Counted from the stretch's first letter, positions 40,458 to 50,883 are shown. The stretch is 64,000 nt of DNA from Clostridium rhizosphaerae (GCF_016765585.1 NZ_JAESWC010000001.1:434001-498000); one strand, 5' to 3'. Translations and numbers: made by a program. Notes: generated by a model from the sequence alone, not told the origin.

Positions 40458-40630
40458 TACAGTACTAGGCAGGTCTCCTGACTCACGGCTTATAACCTCT
40501 GCCATCCTTCCCAGACAAGTCCAGTGGAATTAGCTTCGTTGCCGTCTACAGTAGCGGGGGCTGTAATGGATTTTCACCACTTTCCCTATTATCCCTTTTA
40601 GGGCACCTAAACTGTTTATATTCAGTTTCA
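40458..40630 (-). ncRNA. cobalamin (adenosylcobalamin) riboswitch aptamer
   Basis: On the minus strand the standard B12 element is clear: AGGTGCCC, the GGGAAAGTGGTGAAAATCC core, ACAGCCCCCGCTACTGTA, the GACTTGTCTGGGAAGG region preceded by CCACTGG, and the B12 box-like end GCCGTGAGTCAGGAGACCTGCC. A TATAAT (minus strand, about 40636-40641) sits just ahead of it. Ligand binding would favour the downstream terminator. The regulated gene by position is the YitT gene at 39403-40257; no cobalamin synthesis or uptake gene is nearby. Confidence 0.93.
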
Positions 40631-40671
40631 TTATTATTATAATACAATTCTTTTGTTATAGCACTACTTTT

Positions 40672-42102
40672 TTAAACATTTATAGAAACACTAACGTTTA
40701 ATAAATCTCTATTTTTCTCAAGGACTGGTTTTATTATATCATTTATAAAATCTTCCACCTGTCCTGGTGCTCTCCCAATAAAATTCTCTGCTTCCATAAT
40801 TGAAAGAATCTCTTCTCTGCTCATAGAAAAAGCATCATCAGCTATTATTCTATCAAGAAGATCATTACTTAAACCCTGTTCTTTTACCCTTTTAGCAGCC
40901 TCCATAGAATGAACCCTTATCCTTTCATGAAGCTCCTGTCTGTCTCCGCCTTGCTTAACTGCTTCCATTAAGATATTTTCAGTTGCCATAAAAGGAAGTT
41001 CGTTATTAACATGTGCTGCTATTACTTTCTCATATACAACAAGATTGCTTGCTACGTTTATATAAAGATTTAAAACTCCATCTAAAACTAAAAATGCTTC
41101 TGCCACAGAAAGTCTCTTATTTGCCGAATCATCCAGAGTTCTTTCAAACCACTGAGTAGATGCAGTTATAGCAGGATTTAAGGCATTAACTATTACATGT
41201 CTTGCCAAAGCACTTATTCTTTCAGACCTCATTGGATTTCTCTTATAAGCCATAGCTGAGGAACCTATCTGATTTTTTTCAAAAGGCTCTTCTACCTCCT
41301 TCATGCTTTGAAGAAGTCTTAAGTCATTACTGAATTTATAAGCACTTTGAGCAATTTCAGATAATGTATTTAAAACTATAGAGTCAACCTTTCTAGGATA
41401 GGTCTGCCCTGTTACCGCATAGCTTTCCTTAAAGCCCATTTTTTCTGTAACAAACTTATCAAGCTGCTTTATTTTATTTTCATCTCCATCAAATAACTCC
41501 ATGAAGCTTGCCTGTGTTCCTGTAGTTCCCTTAACTCCTCTAAATCTCAGCGTTTCTATAACGTAATCTAAGTTTTCAAGATCAAGTACTAAGTCCTGCA
41601 TCCATAGAGTTGCTCTTTTGCCTACTGTAGTCAGCTGTGCAGGCTGAAAATGAGTAAACCCTAAAGTTGGAACACTCTTATACTTTAATGCAAAGGCAGC
41701 TAAAGCGTTTATTGTATTAATTAATTTTTTTCTGATAAGAAGAAGACCTTCCTTCATTATTATTAAATCCGTATTGTCTCCTACATAACAGCTTGTAGCC
41801 CCAAGGTGTATTATTCCTTTAGCCTTAGGGCACTGAACTCCGTAAGCATAAACATGGCTCATAACATCATGCCTTGTTTCTTTTTCCCTCTGCTCAGCTG
41901 TTTCATAGTTTATGTTGTCTACATTAGCCTTTAATTCTTCAAGCTGTTCTTCCGTAATATTGAGTCCAAGCTCTTTTTCACCCTCAGCTAAAGCCACCCA
42001 AAGCTTTCTCCAAGTTTTAAACTTCATTTCCTCAGAAAACAAATAAGACATTTCCTTTGAAGCATACCTGCTGTTTAAAGGTGTACTATATAAATCTCTC
42101 AT
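40672..42102 (-). CDS. purB: adenylosuccinate lyase
   Basis: A 476-residue enzyme of the fumarase/aspartase superfamily that splits adenylosuccinate to AMP and fumarate, and SAICAR to AICAR. Family features: RHDVMSHVYAYG (catalytic His loop), HLGATSCYVGDNTD, THFQPAQLTTVGKR, and the mobile signature SSAMAYKRNPMRSERI, carrying the catalytic Ser. Start is the ATG at 42102 (GGAGG ahead); it begins 14 bp after the end of purA. Together the two genes perform the last steps from IMP to AMP. Confidence 0.95.
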   Translation of the reverse strand: MRDLYSTPLNSRYASKEMSYLFSEEMKFKTWRKLWVALAEGEKELGLNITEEQLEELKANVDNINYETAEQREKETRHDVMSHVYAYGVQCPKAKGIIHLGATSCYVGDNTDLIIMKEGLLLIRKKLINTINALAAFALKYKSVPTLGFTHFQPAQLTTVGKRATLWMQDLVLDLENLDYVIETLRFRGVKGTTGTQASFMELFDGDENKIKQLDKFVTEKMGFKESYAVTGQTYPRKVDSIVLNTLSEIAQSAYKFSNDLRLLQSMKEVEEPFEKNQIGSSAMAYKRNPMRSERISALARHVIVNALNPAITASTQWFERTLDDSANKRLSVAEAFLVLDGVLNLYINVASNLVVYEKVIAAHVNNELPFMATENILMEAVKQGGDRQELHERIRVHSMEAAKRVKEQGLSNDLLDRIIADDAFSMSREEILSIMEAENFIGRAPGQVEDFINDIIKPVLEKNRDLLNVSVSINV

Positions 42103-42116
42103 TATAACAGCCTCCA

Positions 42117-43403
42117 TTATATTTCATGAACCACTATAGTTTGATCTCTTCTTGGTCCTACTGAAACTATTCCTATTTGCACTCCAGTGAATTCTTCTAT
42201 CTTCTTTAGGTACTTCTTTGCATTTTCAGGAAGTTCCTCATAGATTCTTGCATCTGCAACGCTATCGTCCCAGCCGTCGAACTCTTCATAAACAGGCTCA
42301 CACTTTGCTAAATCTTCAAGGCTTGCTGGGAAGTAATCAATAACTTTATCTTCAAACTTATAACCTGTGCAGACTTTTAACTTATCAAGTCCTGCTAAAG
42401 TATCAATCTTTGTTACTACAAGACTTGTAAGTCCTGAAACTCTAGCTGAAGTCTTAAGTATAACAAGGTCAAGCCATCCGCAGCGTCTTGCTCTACCTGT
42501 TGTAACGCCGAACTCTTTTCCTTTTTCTCTTATCCATTCACCTGTTGCATCTTCAAGCTCTGTTGGAAATGGTCCTTTACCTACTCTTGTTGTATAAGCT
42601 TTTGCAATACCTACAGCACCGGTTATCATTGTAGGTCCTATGCCTGCTCCGGCAGAAGCACCGCCTGCAATAGTATTTGAGGAAGTTACATAAGGATAAG
42701 TTCCATAATCTATATCAAGAAGCATACCTTGTGCTCCTTCAAATAAAACCTTACTGTTATTTTTAATCTCATCATATACTCTTACAGAAGCATCCTGAAC
42801 AAATGGTCTTAATCTTTCGCCATATGCTATGTATTCATTATAAATCTCGTCAAAGTTTAAAGGTTCTTCTTCATAAACCTTAGTTATAATTTCATTTTTA
42901 AGTCTTATATTCTCTTGGAGCTTTTCTTTAAAAACTTCTTTATGCATAAGATCGCAGACTCTAATCCCGCTTCTTTCTGCCTTATCTGTATAGCATGGTC
43001 CAATACCTTTTCCTGTTGTTCCTATATCATTTTTGCCTCTTGCCTTTTCCTTTAACTTATCTAAAAGCTTATGATAAGGCATAATAAGCTGTGCTCTATC
43101 GCTTACTATTAATTTCTCAGGAGTTATTTTAACGCCCAAATCTTCCAAATACCCTACTTCTTCAAAGAAAGCTTTAGGATCTAGCACTACACCGTTACCT
43201 ATTACATTAAGTTTATCTTCATACAATACTCCTGAAGGAATCAAGTGAAGCTTATATTGCTTATCACCAACCTCAACAGTATGCCCTGCATTGTTTCCGC
43301 CTTGAAATCTTACAACTACATTAGCTTCTTCAGCAAGAAAATCTGTCATCTTGCCCTTTCCTTCATCTCCCCATTGTGCTCCTAAAACTACGAATGCTGA
43401 CAT
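42117..43403 (-). CDS. purA: adenylosuccinate synthetase
   Basis: A 428-residue GTP-dependent enzyme joining IMP and aspartate, the usual length. Seen: [17 protein letters not shown] (P-loop and catalytic Asp), [12 protein letters not shown] (His), [17 protein letters not shown], and [15 protein letters not shown] for IMP binding. The GTP-binding TKIDTLAGL is near the end. Start is the ATG at 43403 with AAGGAG; an in-frame upstream codon would overlap the FAD gene. The FAD gene stop (43405) lies 1 bp before the start, so they are coupled. Confidence 0.96.
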   Translation of the reverse strand: MSAFVVLGAQWGDEGKGKMTDFLAEEANVVVRFQGGNNAGHTVEVGDKQYKLHLIPSGVLYEDKLNVIGNGVVLDPKAFFEEVGYLEDLGVKITPEKLIVSDRAQLIMPYHKLLDKLKEKARGKNDIGTTGKGIGPCYTDKAERSGIRVCDLMHKEVFKEKLQENIRLKNEIITKVYEEEPLNFDEIYNEYIAYGERLRPFVQDASVRVYDEIKNNSKVLFEGAQGMLLDIDYGTYPYVTSSNTIAGGASAGAGIGPTMITGAVGIAKAYTTRVGKGPFPTELEDATGEWIREKGKEFGVTTGRARRCGWLDLVILKTSARVSGLTSLVVTKIDTLAGLDKLKVCTGYKFEDKVIDYFPASLEDLAKCEPVYEEFDGWDDSVADARIYEELPENAKKYLKKIEEFTGVQIGIVSVGPRRDQTIVVHEI

Positions 43404-43404
43404 A

Positions 43405-44793
43405 TTAATTATCTCCTTTTTCTTCAAATTTATTGGCTACTATTCTTCCCACATAAACTCCACTTGCCGAAGCTTGGGATAAAGAATGAGTAACTCCTGA
43501 ACCATCACCTAAAACATATAAGCCTTTTATTTTAGATTCTAAGTTATTATCTACTTCAACTTTTGAGTTGTAGAACTTAACCTCAACTCCATATAAAAGA
43601 GTATCTTCATTAGCTGTTCCAGGTGCTATTTTATCTAAAGCATAAATCATTTCTATAATATCGTCTAACTGTCTTTTAGGCAATACTAGGCTTAAATCAC
43701 CAGGAGTAGCTTTCAAAGTAGGTCTTGTAAAACTCTTAGACATTCTGTGTTCATTAGTTCTTCTGCCGCTTACTAGATCTCCAAACCTTTGAACCAAAAC
43801 ACCGCCTCCAAGCATGTTGCTGAGCCTTGCTATGGATTCTCCATATTCATTGCTGTTCCTAAAGGGCTCTGTAAAATTATTTGATACTAATAGTGCAAAG
43901 TTTGTATTTTCAGTATGAAGTTCTGGATTTGAGTAGCTGTGTCCATTAACAGTAACTATGCCATTAGTATTCTCACTTACTACTTCTCCATGAGGATTCA
44001 TACAGAAGGTTCTTACAAAATCAGAGTACTTCTTAGTCCTATAAACTATTTTACTTTCATACACATCACTTGTTATATGTTCAAAAACAGCAGCTGGAAG
44101 CTCTACTCTCACTCCTATATCTACTCTGCTGCTTTCTGTCTTTACTCCAAGTCTTTCACAAACTGAAGAAATCCATTTTGATCCTGATCGTCCTGTAGCA
44201 AGTATCAGATTATCGCACACGTACTCATTATTTTTTGTGTAAACAACAAATTCTTTATTCGTGTTACTTATATCTTGAACTTCAGTATTAAATACTATAT
44301 CTAGCTTATCCTTTAAAAATTTATATATGTTATCCAAAATAACTAAATTTCTATCTGTTCCTAAGTGCCTTACCTTAGCATCTAAAAGGTGTAAATCATA
44401 TTTTAAAGCTTCACTTTTAAGTTTTGAAGCAGCAGTTGAATATAATTTAGCTTCTGCTCCGCCCATGCTGCACAAAACCTCATCCACATAATACATAAGA
44501 TTCATAGCTTCTTCATAGCCTACATATTTATATAAATCTCCACCAAAGTTATTTGTTATATTATACTTTCCGTCAGAGAGGCTTCCCGCTCCTCCGTAGC
44601 CATTCATTATATTGCAGGTCTTGCAGTGTATACAGGTCTTTATCTTGTTCCCATCTATAGGACATGTCCTTTTCTCAAGAGCATTTCCTTTTTCAATCAT
44701 AATAATTTTAATGTTCGGATTTAACTTGACCATCTCATAAGCTGCGAATATTCCGCTAGCCCCTGCTCCAACAATAGCCACATCATATTTCAT
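43405..44793 (-). CDS. FAD-dependent oxidoreductase (COG2509 type)
   Basis: A 462-residue flavoprotein with an N-terminal FAD loop ([17 protein letters not shown]), a Cys-rich stretch [27 protein letters not shown] (about 48-74) and a second dinucleotide motif [11 protein letters not shown]. The C-terminus [28 protein letters not shown] is the FAD-binding end typical of the family. Homologues sit next to purA in clostridia, function uncertain. GGAGGGG precedes the ATG at 44793. It appears to be first gene of an operon with purA and purB. Confidence 0.82.
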   Translation of the reverse strand: MKYDVAIVGAGASGIFAAYEMVKLNPNIKIIMIEKGNALEKRTCPIDGNKIKTCIHCKTCNIMNGYGGAGSLSDGKYNITNNFGGDLYKYVGYEEAMNLMYYVDEVLCSMGGAEAKLYSTAASKLKSEALKYDLHLLDAKVRHLGTDRNLVILDNIYKFLKDKLDIVFNTEVQDISNTNKEFVVYTKNNEYVCDNLILATGRSGSKWISSVCERLGVKTESSRVDIGVRVELPAAVFEHITSDVYESKIVYRTKKYSDFVRTFCMNPHGEVVSENTNGIVTVNGHSYSNPELHTENTNFALLVSNNFTEPFRNSNEYGESIARLSNMLGGGVLVQRFGDLVSGRRTNEHRMSKSFTRPTLKATPGDLSLVLPKRQLDDIIEMIYALDKIAPGTANEDTLLYGVEVKFYNSKVEVDNNLESKIKGLYVLGDGSGVTHSLSQASASGVYVGRIVANKFEEKGDN

Positions 44794-44979
44794 TAAAATC
44801 CCCTCCACACCATTAAGTATGTCATTTAACTACTCATTAATATTAACAGAGTAGATTTTACCAGTCAATATAAAATACGAATATTAATTTTAAGTTAACA
44901 ATATTGTTCGTATATTTATTTTTATAAAAGTAAAAACCAGAATAATTCTACAAAGATGTAGTTTAAAATAATGTCTAAA

Positions 44980-45019
44980 AACAGAAAAACTGCGTTAATT
45001 TCAACACAGTTTTCCTGTT
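44980..45019 (-). terminator. terminator of the fucose operon
   Basis: On the minus strand AACAGGAAAACTGTGTT and AACGCAGTTTTTCTGTT pair with few mismatches, followed by TTTAGACATT. It lies 30 bp after the aldolase stop at 45049. Confidence 0.75.
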
Positions 45020-45048
45020 TTTTAACAACTATTTAATTATATACTCAA

Positions 45049-45744
45049 TCAATTATCATGAGGATCATTTTCACATGAATCAGCTGGATGTCTTCCAGTT
45101 AATCCATAATGTTTTCTTAGTTCATATAGTTTAGCGACCTGCTCTTTATTCAATTCCCTTGCTCCACCTAACTGAGTTGAAATAGCTGTCAGCTTAGCAT
45201 AAAACTCAAGTGACTCCATTTTATAATATGCAGTTATTAAATCAGCACCGTAGCTTAGTGCTCCATGATTTTCGAGTAATACTGCATCATAATGCTGCAG
45301 ATATTTTTCAACAGCATCAGGTATTTCATTAGTTGAAGGAGCTCCGTATTCCGCTATTGGAACACTGCCTAAGGATATAACTGCCTCTGGCATAATTGCT
45401 TTATCAAGTGGTATCCCAGCTATAGCAAAGCTTGTAGCATAAGGCGGATGCGCATGTACTACTGACTTAACATCTGCTCTCTTTTCATAAACTCTTAAAT
45501 GCATTTTAATTTCTGAAGAAGGTTTGTACTTGTCATTTGCAGATATTACTTCTCCCTTTAAATTAACTTTGCATATCATATCAGGAGTCATAAACCCCTT
45601 ACTAACTCCTGTTGGAGTTGCTAAAATTTCATTATCGCTTATTCTTACAGTTATATTTCCATCATTTGCTGCAACAAATCCATTCATATAAATTCTTTTT
45701 CCAATTTCACAGATCTGCTGTTTAATTTCATCTTCAAAACTCAT
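45049..45744 (-). CDS. fucA: class II aldolase, probable L-fuculose-1-phosphate aldolase
   Basis: A 231-residue zinc aldolase of the AraD/FucA family. Zinc ligands appear in SVVHAHPPYATSF (H-x-H) and ENHGALSYG (His), and the catalytic Glu region is MPEAVISLG. It cleaves L-fuculose 1-phosphate to dihydroxyacetone phosphate and L-lactaldehyde. The fucose call comes from context: fucU, isomerase and kinase are directly upstream. A 258-bp gap with three hairpin elements separates it from the kinase. RBS AAGGAGG is the terminal motif of the last element. Confidence 0.88.
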   Translation of the reverse strand: MSFEDEIKQQICEIGKRIYMNGFVAANDGNITVRISDNEILATPTGVSKGFMTPDMICKVNLKGEVISANDKYKPSSEIKMHLRVYEKRADVKSVVHAHPPYATSFAIAGIPLDKAIMPEAVISLGSVPIAEYGAPSTNEIPDAVEKYLQHYDAVLLENHGALSYGADLITAYYKMESLEFYAKLTAISTQLGGARELNKEQVAKLYELRKHYGLTGRHPADSCENDPHDN

Positions 45745-45752
45745 TTTTCTTT

Positions 45753-45991
45753 CCTCCTTTTAATCGGAAGCACTGAGTAATTTAAAACTCTCGCTCCGCT
45801 CGAAAATTACTCGTAAAAGTCCATTTAGGACTTTGTCTTGGACCACGGGGCAACCTAAGCACGCTCGCCTTCACTCGCAGGTTGCCCGTAAAAGTCCATT
45901 TAGGACTTTGTCTTGTACCACGGGGCAACCTAAGCACGCTCGCCTTCACTCGCAGGTTGCCCGTAAAAGTCCATTTAGGACTTTTACCTCC
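45753..45991 (-). repeat. RBS-associated hairpin element, three tandem units (copy 5a-c)
   Basis: Three units fill the kinase-aldolase gap. Units b and c repeat with a 75-bp period and a single difference; their second-hairpin arms are GGGCAACCT/AGGTTGCCC (plus 45848-45856 with 45879-45887, and 45923-45931 with 45954-45962). Unit a has GAGTAATTT/AAATTACTC (45775-45783 with 45804-45812). Each has the GTAAAAGTCC hairpin or its half. The block begins on the minus strand with AAGGAGG, 12 bp after the kinase stop, and ends with AAGGAGG, the aldolase RBS. Confidence 0.9.
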
Positions 45992-46002
45992 TTAAAGGTC
46001 AT

Positions 46003-47487
46003 TTACTTATTTATTATTTTTAAAAACTTCTCATAATTAACTGTATATTTTTCATTATCTAATGGCTTATACTCTATAATCTCAAAGGAATTTATTATAA
46101 TTTCTTTTCCGTGGGCAATGTTTTTAATTATACCAACCGCCTGTGCCTGCACAATTATGTTTCCAATAGCTGTTGCTTCTACCGGTCCAGCTATAACTTC
46201 TTTTCCTGTAACATTCGCAGTTAACTGACACAATAGTTTATCCTGTATTCCGCCTCCAACCATATGAATTGTATCTATCTTCCTCGAAGTTATTTCTTCC
46301 AGCTTTTCGATTGCCCATCTGTATTTTAAAGCAAGACTTTCCTCTACACATCTTACGATTTCGCCAATGGTTTCAGGCACAAATTGATTTGTATTTCTGC
46401 AGAATTCTCTTACTCTTTCAGGCATATTTCCCGGCGCATAAAACAAATCATTGTCCGGGTCTATAAAACACCGTCCCCCTGCTTCAGCTTCCGCCAATTG
46501 AACCATATCACTAAACCCTATGTTCTTACCTTCCCTTTCCCAAGCCCTTTTACACTCTTGAAGTATCCAAAGCCCCATTATGTTTTTTAGCAATAAAACT
46601 TTGTCGTTTACGCCGCCTTCATTTGTAAAGTTATATTGAAATACTTTTTCATTGATAATAGGCTTATCATTTTCTATTCCAAGCAAAGACCACGTGCCAC
46701 TGCTTATGAACACATGATTTTCTCCAAGTCCAGGAACTGCAGCTGCTGCTGAAGCGGTATCATGGCCTCCTACTGCAATTACCTTAATTGGCGATATTCC
46801 GAGCTCCTTGCAAATGCTTTCTCTTAATATCCCGACTTGTTCTCCTGGCTTAATAATTGAGGTAAATATATATTTAGGAATATTTAATTTTTCTAAGGTT
46901 TCCTCGTTCCAATAAGAATTTTTATAGCTATATAGCTGAGTAGTTGTAACTTCTGTAAACTCTGATACCTTTTCTCCAGTTAACATATAGTTAATTAAAT
47001 CCGGCATAAGCAAAAGTGTCTTTGCGTTATAAAGTTTTTTATCTTCATTTTCTATCATGGATAGCAGCTGATAAATTGTATTATAAGGCGCAAATTGAAG
47101 TCCTGTTTCCTTGAACAATTCCTCTTTTTTTATGTATTCAAAGCATTTTTCCATAATGTCCTGAGTTCTATCATCCCTATAATGATATGGGTTGCTCATT
47201 AGTTCTCCATCTTCATCTAAGAGTCCAAAATCCACACCCCAGGTATCTACTCCTATACTTTCTATATTGTAGCCCTGGTTTTTACACTTTAATATTCCTT
47301 GCTTTATTTCATGACAAAGCCTTAATATATCCCATTGAAGATGCTTTGAAAACATAACCGGTTCATTTAGAAACCTATGTATTTCTTTTAATGTAAGTCT
47401 ATTATCTTTAAACTCCCCGACAAAAGCACGCCCACTACTTGCTCCAAGATCAAAGGCCAAAAATTGCAAACTGTCCCCAGCACCCAT
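46003..47487 (-). CDS. FGGY carbohydrate kinase, rhamnulokinase-like, probable L-fuculokinase
   Basis: A 494-residue FGGY kinase. The N-terminal ATP-grip loop is AFDLGASSGRAFVGEF, followed by GVDTWGVDFGLLDEDG (substrate Asp region) and the C-terminal VGGHDTASAAAAVPG and HMVGGGIQDKLLCQLTANVTGK. Sequence type is the RhaB branch, but the operon encodes fucose enzymes, so fuculose is the likely substrate. Start is the ATG at 47487 with AGAGGGG ahead; a longer frame overlaps the isomerase by 125 bp and is not used. Coupled to the isomerase at 47489. Confidence 0.88.
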   Translation of the reverse strand: MGAGDSLQFLAFDLGASSGRAFVGEFKDNRLTLKEIHRFLNEPVMFSKHLQWDILRLCHEIKQGILKCKNQGYNIESIGVDTWGVDFGLLDEDGELMSNPYHYRDDRTQDIMEKCFEYIKKEELFKETGLQFAPYNTIYQLLSMIENEDKKLYNAKTLLLMPDLINYMLTGEKVSEFTEVTTTQLYSYKNSYWNEETLEKLNIPKYIFTSIIKPGEQVGILRESICKELGISPIKVIAVGGHDTASAAAAVPGLGENHVFISSGTWSLLGIENDKPIINEKVFQYNFTNEGGVNDKVLLLKNIMGLWILQECKRAWEREGKNIGFSDMVQLAEAEAGGRCFIDPDNDLFYAPGNMPERVREFCRNTNQFVPETIGEIVRCVEESLALKYRWAIEKLEEITSRKIDTIHMVGGGIQDKLLCQLTANVTGKEVIAGPVEATAIGNIIVQAQAVGIIKNIAHGKEIIINSFEIIEYKPLDNEKYTVNYEKFLKIINK

Positions 47488-47488
47488 C

Positions 47489-49282
47489 TTATCCCCTCTT
47501 TCTTCCATAAAGAGGTCCAAAGTTTTCACAAGCTCTAAAATCCGCTCCTTCTCTATCCATTGTTCCAAATGCGTTCCATGTACTTGGTCTAAATATTCTA
47601 TCTTCAGAAACATTATGCATGCATACTGGAATCCTAAGCATAGAAGCGAGAGTTATTAAGTCTGAACCTATATGTCCATAACTTATGGCACCATGATTTG
47701 CTCCCCAATTGTTCATTACGGAATACACATCTGTAAATGCACCTTTACCTGTTAATACTGGTGCAAACCAAGTTGTTGGCCATGATGGACTTGTACGTTT
47801 ATCTAAGGCAGCATGTACATCCTCTGGCAGATCTACTGTATATCCTTCTGCTATTTGAAGCACTGGCCCTAATCCGTCAATGATATTTACTCTTGACATA
47901 GTTACAGGCATATTTCCTTTAGATAAGAAACAGGAAGAGAATCCGCCCCCTCTAAAGTATTCATATTCTGCTGCATCCCATTCTGTAGCATCCAGACATT
48001 TTTTCATTTCTTCTTCTGTAATTTCCCAAAACGGCTTCATTGCAGGCTTACCATCTTTACATTGCTGTCCTGTTGCATCTAAAGTAGTTGCTCCTGAATT
48101 AATTAAATGTATAATTCCATTCTTTGCATGTCCTTCTAGCTCTTTTCCCGATACTCGTTTTACTGCTTCTGGACTCCAATAGGTTCTTACATCCGAGAAA
48201 ATTTGAGCAGTATTAGTTAATAGATGCCCAAACAGCATAGATGCTCCATTTAAGCTGTCATTTTCAGTAGCTAAAACAAAGGCTTCTCTTATTCCATTCC
48301 AGTCAAAGGATGAGCAAAGCATAGCCTCCATAAAGTCTCCATTTGGAAAATGATCAGTCCAATGTCTCTGTCCTTGGAAGCCTGCTGCTATAGCATTATG
48401 ACCTTCACTTTCTTCAACAAAGCCCATTTCTGCAAGCTTTGGATTTCCAATCATTAAATCTCTTGCTATCAGGGTCATTTTTACAACAGTTTCCCAATCT
48501 CTATCCTTTTGTTCTTTTGTTTTTATGTACTCTGCTTTATTAATGTCTTTTCCTTCTTTGCAATTTTCCTTTGTCCATTTTAAAGCTCTTTCATATTCTT
48601 CCTTATCATAAATGCCTTCTTCAATTCTTCTTATAAACTCTGACATATCTACATATTCATTTCTCATTCCAAGATATTTTTGGAAGAAGCTTGAATCTAC
48701 TATTGAACCCGCAATCCCCATTGAAACATTTCCTAAGGATAAATAAGACTTTCCCTTCATCATTGCAACAGCAAGTCCTGCTCTTGCAAATTGTAAAAGC
48801 TTAACCTTTACATCCTCTGGAATTTTATTATCATCTGTATCCTTTACATCTGTGCCATAGATTCCAAAGGCAGGTAATCCTTTTTGACTGTGTCCAGCAA
48901 GGGCTGCTGCTAAATAAACTGCACCTGGTCTTTCTGTACCATTGAAACCCCAGATCGCCTTTGGCATATGCGGATCCATATCTGTTGTTTCTGTACCATA
49001 GCACCAGCAAGGAGTTACACTAATGGTTAAACCTACCCCTTCTCTTGAAAATTTTTCTGCGCATCTTGCTGCTTCTGCAACACCGCCTATAGTAGTATCT
49101 GCTATAACACATTCAACCACTTCTCCACTTGGATATCTTAAATTTTCTTTTATAAGTTCTTCTACGGCTCTTGCCATATTCATTGTTTGTTGTTCTAAAG
49201 ATTCTCTTACACCTTTTCTGCGGCCATCAATAATAGGTCTAATTCCTACCTTAGGTAAACTTCCATTTAATCTGTTACTCAT
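47489..49282 (-). CDS. fucI: L-fucose isomerase
   Basis: A 597-residue manganese-dependent ketol isomerase converting L-fucose to L-fuculose; the length matches E. coli FucI (591). The most conserved stretch is [15 protein letters not shown] with [12 protein letters not shown] and ATENDSLNG (metal-ligand Glu and Asp), then [14 protein letters not shown]. The C-terminal metal His lies near [25 protein letters not shown] precedes the ATG. It is the second gene of the fucose operon, 16 bp after fucU. Confidence 0.95.
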   Translation of the reverse strand: MSNRLNGSLPKVGIRPIIDGRRKGVRESLEQQTMNMARAVEELIKENLRYPSGEVVECVIADTTIGGVAEAARCAEKFSREGVGLTISVTPCWCYGTETTDMDPHMPKAIWGFNGTERPGAVYLAAALAGHSQKGLPAFGIYGTDVKDTDDNKIPEDVKVKLLQFARAGLAVAMMKGKSYLSLGNVSMGIAGSIVDSSFFQKYLGMRNEYVDMSEFIRRIEEGIYDKEEYERALKWTKENCKEGKDINKAEYIKTKEQKDRDWETVVKMTLIARDLMIGNPKLAEMGFVEESEGHNAIAAGFQGQRHWTDHFPNGDFMEAMLCSSFDWNGIREAFVLATENDSLNGASMLFGHLLTNTAQIFSDVRTYWSPEAVKRVSGKELEGHAKNGIIHLINSGATTLDATGQQCKDGKPAMKPFWEITEEEMKKCLDATEWDAAEYEYFRGGGFSSCFLSKGNMPVTMSRVNIIDGLGPVLQIAEGYTVDLPEDVHAALDKRTSPSWPTTWFAPVLTGKGAFTDVYSVMNNWGANHGAISYGHIGSDLITLASMLRIPVCMHNVSEDRIFRPSTWNAFGTMDREGADFRACENFGPLYGRKRG

Positions 49283-49298
49283 TTTTAAATTTCCCCTC

Positions 49299-49724
49299 CT
49301 ATACTACACCTTTTTTTAATATAATATTTGCATATAAAGCAGCTTCACTTGTTGCTATAACTGCATATGCATTTTTTGCTCTTTCATAAAATTCAAATCT
49401 CTCTATAAATTCAAATTCAGCAGCCTTTTCATCATGATTTTTAACTATTTCCTTATATTCCTCCCATATAGTAGGCTGAACTGTATCTCCAGGAACCACC
49501 TGCATTAAAGAAACAGGCTTTTGAGTATAAGGGTCTAGTGGGAAAAACTCTAGAATTGCATCCAGAAGTTCTGGAACATTATGCCCGTCACATCTAACTA
49601 ATCTCTTTGTACAAGCTGCAGCCGGAAAGTTTCCATCCGCAATAACGATTTCATCTCCATGTCCCATCTCCATCATGATTTTCATTAAATCTGGCGATAT
49701 AATCTTTGGAATATGCTTTAACAT
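49299..49724 (-). CDS. fucU: L-fucose mutarotase (RbsD/FucU family)
   Basis: A 141-residue protein with the RbsD/FucU fold: [35 protein letters not shown], with His22 in GHGDEI and Asp/Asn in ADGNFP as sugar-binding residues, then [15 protein letters not shown] and the C-terminal [11 protein letters not shown]. It interconverts alpha and beta anomers of L-fucose before isomerisation. First gene of the fucose operon; AGGAGG RBS. Two LacI-type operator candidates precede it. Confidence 0.93.
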   Translation of the reverse strand: MLKHIPKIISPDLMKIMMEMGHGDEIVIADGNFPAAACTKRLVRCDGHNVPELLDAILEFFPLDPYTQKPVSLMQVVPGDTVQPTIWEEYKEIVKNHDEKAAEFEFIERFEFYERAKNAYAVIATSEAALYANIILKKGVV

Positions 49725-49743
49725 TCTTCAACCTCCTTTTATT

Positions 49744-49791
49744 TTAACGTTTTGCCTATTTATTTATATATAAAGCTAAACGTTTAGCTTT
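49744..49791. promoter_or_regulatory. candidate operators for the fucose operon LacI regulator
   Basis: AAAGCTAAACGTTTAGCTTT (49772-49791) is a perfect 20-bp palindrome with central CG. A weaker site, GGCAAAACGTTAAAA on the minus strand, is centred about 33 bp away (three helical turns) nearer fucU. Both lie directly upstream of fucU. Confidence 0.7.
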
Positions 49792-49864
49792 ACATTTATA
49801 GGTATGCGTTTTTATCATTCATTATGTGAAAATAAAAACGCAAATTGTATACATATCTTTAAAT

Positions 49865-50869
49865 TTAAATTAAAGCTTTTACAGAATCTTTAAATTCAAC
49901 TTCAGCTTTCAATCTATCTATATGCGGAAACCCGCTTAAGTCCCCAGCAAGTCTTTTCAGTAAAACACTTGCTGCTGTTTCTCCAATTTCCTTCATAGGC
50001 TGCACTACTATAGATAGCGCAGGTTTAAAAATTCTAGCCATTTGAAGATTATCAAATCCAATTATAGAAAGTTCCTCTGGAATTACAATATTTTTTTCAT
50101 TGATTGCTATAATTGCTCCTAGGGTCATATCATAATTTGTTACATAAACTGCCGTAGGTGGATTATCCATGTCTAAAAACTCCATCAAAATCTCGTACCC
50201 ACTTTCCAGCTTGTAATCTCCATGCTTTATCAGCTGATCATCTACTTCCATAGAATAATCCTCATGTACCCTTAGATATCCCTTTAGTCTTTCCTGTGCA
50301 GTATACACTTCCTCAGGTCCACATATTATCCCTATTCTTTTATGTCCTTTTACAATAAGATGTTCTACTGCATCATAAGAAGCATTTAAATTGTCCACTA
50401 AGACCATATCGCAATTTATTGACTTTAATATTCTATCTATTGAAACAATAGGAATTCCCTTTTCTGATACCTCTTTAATATAACCATTATTTTCACCCAA
50501 AGGCATAATAATAAGTCCGTCTACCATTTTATTCATTAAGAACTCTAGTTTCTTTTTTTCTAATATAGCATCATCTCTATAATCGCATATAATGGTACTG
50601 TAACCATACTGAAGAAGTATATTCTCTATGCTGGATACAACACTAGTACAAAATATGTTTTCAAGAGATGGTATTAAAATACCTATAGTCTTCGTTTTAC
50701 TTGTTTTTAATCCCCTGGCCAATTCATTTACTTTAAAATCAAGAGTTTTTATAGCCTCTTCGATGACCATTCTATTCTTTTCAAGAACATTTCCGCCATT
50801 AATAAATTTAGATATCGTAGCAATAGATAACCCTGTGTACTTAGCTACATCTTTTATCGTCGCTGCCAT
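49865..50869 (-). CDS. LacI-family regulator of the fucose operon
   Basis: A 334-residue LacI-family regulator. The helix-turn-helix is AATIKDVAKYTGLSIATISKFINGGNVL, then the hinge NELARGLKTSKTKTIGILIPSL and a sugar-binding domain ending PALSIVVQPMKEIGETAASVLLKRL. Start is the ATG at 50869 (TAGGTG RBS); an in-frame ATG at 50887 falls in the operator region. It lies 140 bp upstream of fucU on the same strand and likely senses fucose or fuculose 1-phosphate. Confidence 0.9.
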   Translation of the reverse strand: MAATIKDVAKYTGLSIATISKFINGGNVLEKNRMVIEEAIKTLDFKVNELARGLKTSKTKTIGILIPSLENIFCTSVVSSIENILLQYGYSTIICDYRDDAILEKKKLEFLMNKMVDGLIIMPLGENNGYIKEVSEKGIPIVSIDRILKSINCDMVLVDNLNASYDAVEHLIVKGHKRIGIICGPEEVYTAQERLKGYLRVHEDYSMEVDDQLIKHGDYKLESGYEILMEFLDMDNPPTAVYVTNYDMTLGAIIAINEKNIVIPEELSIIGFDNLQMARIFKPALSIVVQPMKEIGETAASVLLKRLAGDLSGFPHIDRLKAEVEFKDSVKALI

Positions 50870-50883
50870 ATATTCACCTACAT

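Noticed and set aside
40672-44793. Purine riboswitch or PurR control of purA-purB
   Set aside because: No purine aptamer was seen upstream of the operon at 44793-45048; the nearby riboswitch is the cobalamin type and lies downstream of purB.
45753-45991. CRISPR-like array (regular 75-bp repeats)
   Set aside because: The units are whole hairpin elements without unique spacers, only three in number, and no cas gene is present.
45833-46036. Open reading frame with an internal repeated peptide (TGQPKHARLHSQVARKS)
   Set aside because: It arises from the tandem 75-bp hairpin units, has no RBS and runs into the antisense of the kinase gene.
47488-47613. Longer start for the FGGY kinase overlapping fucI
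   Set aside because: The extra 42 residues lie in another frame of conserved fucI sequence; AGAGGGG supports the ATG at 47487.
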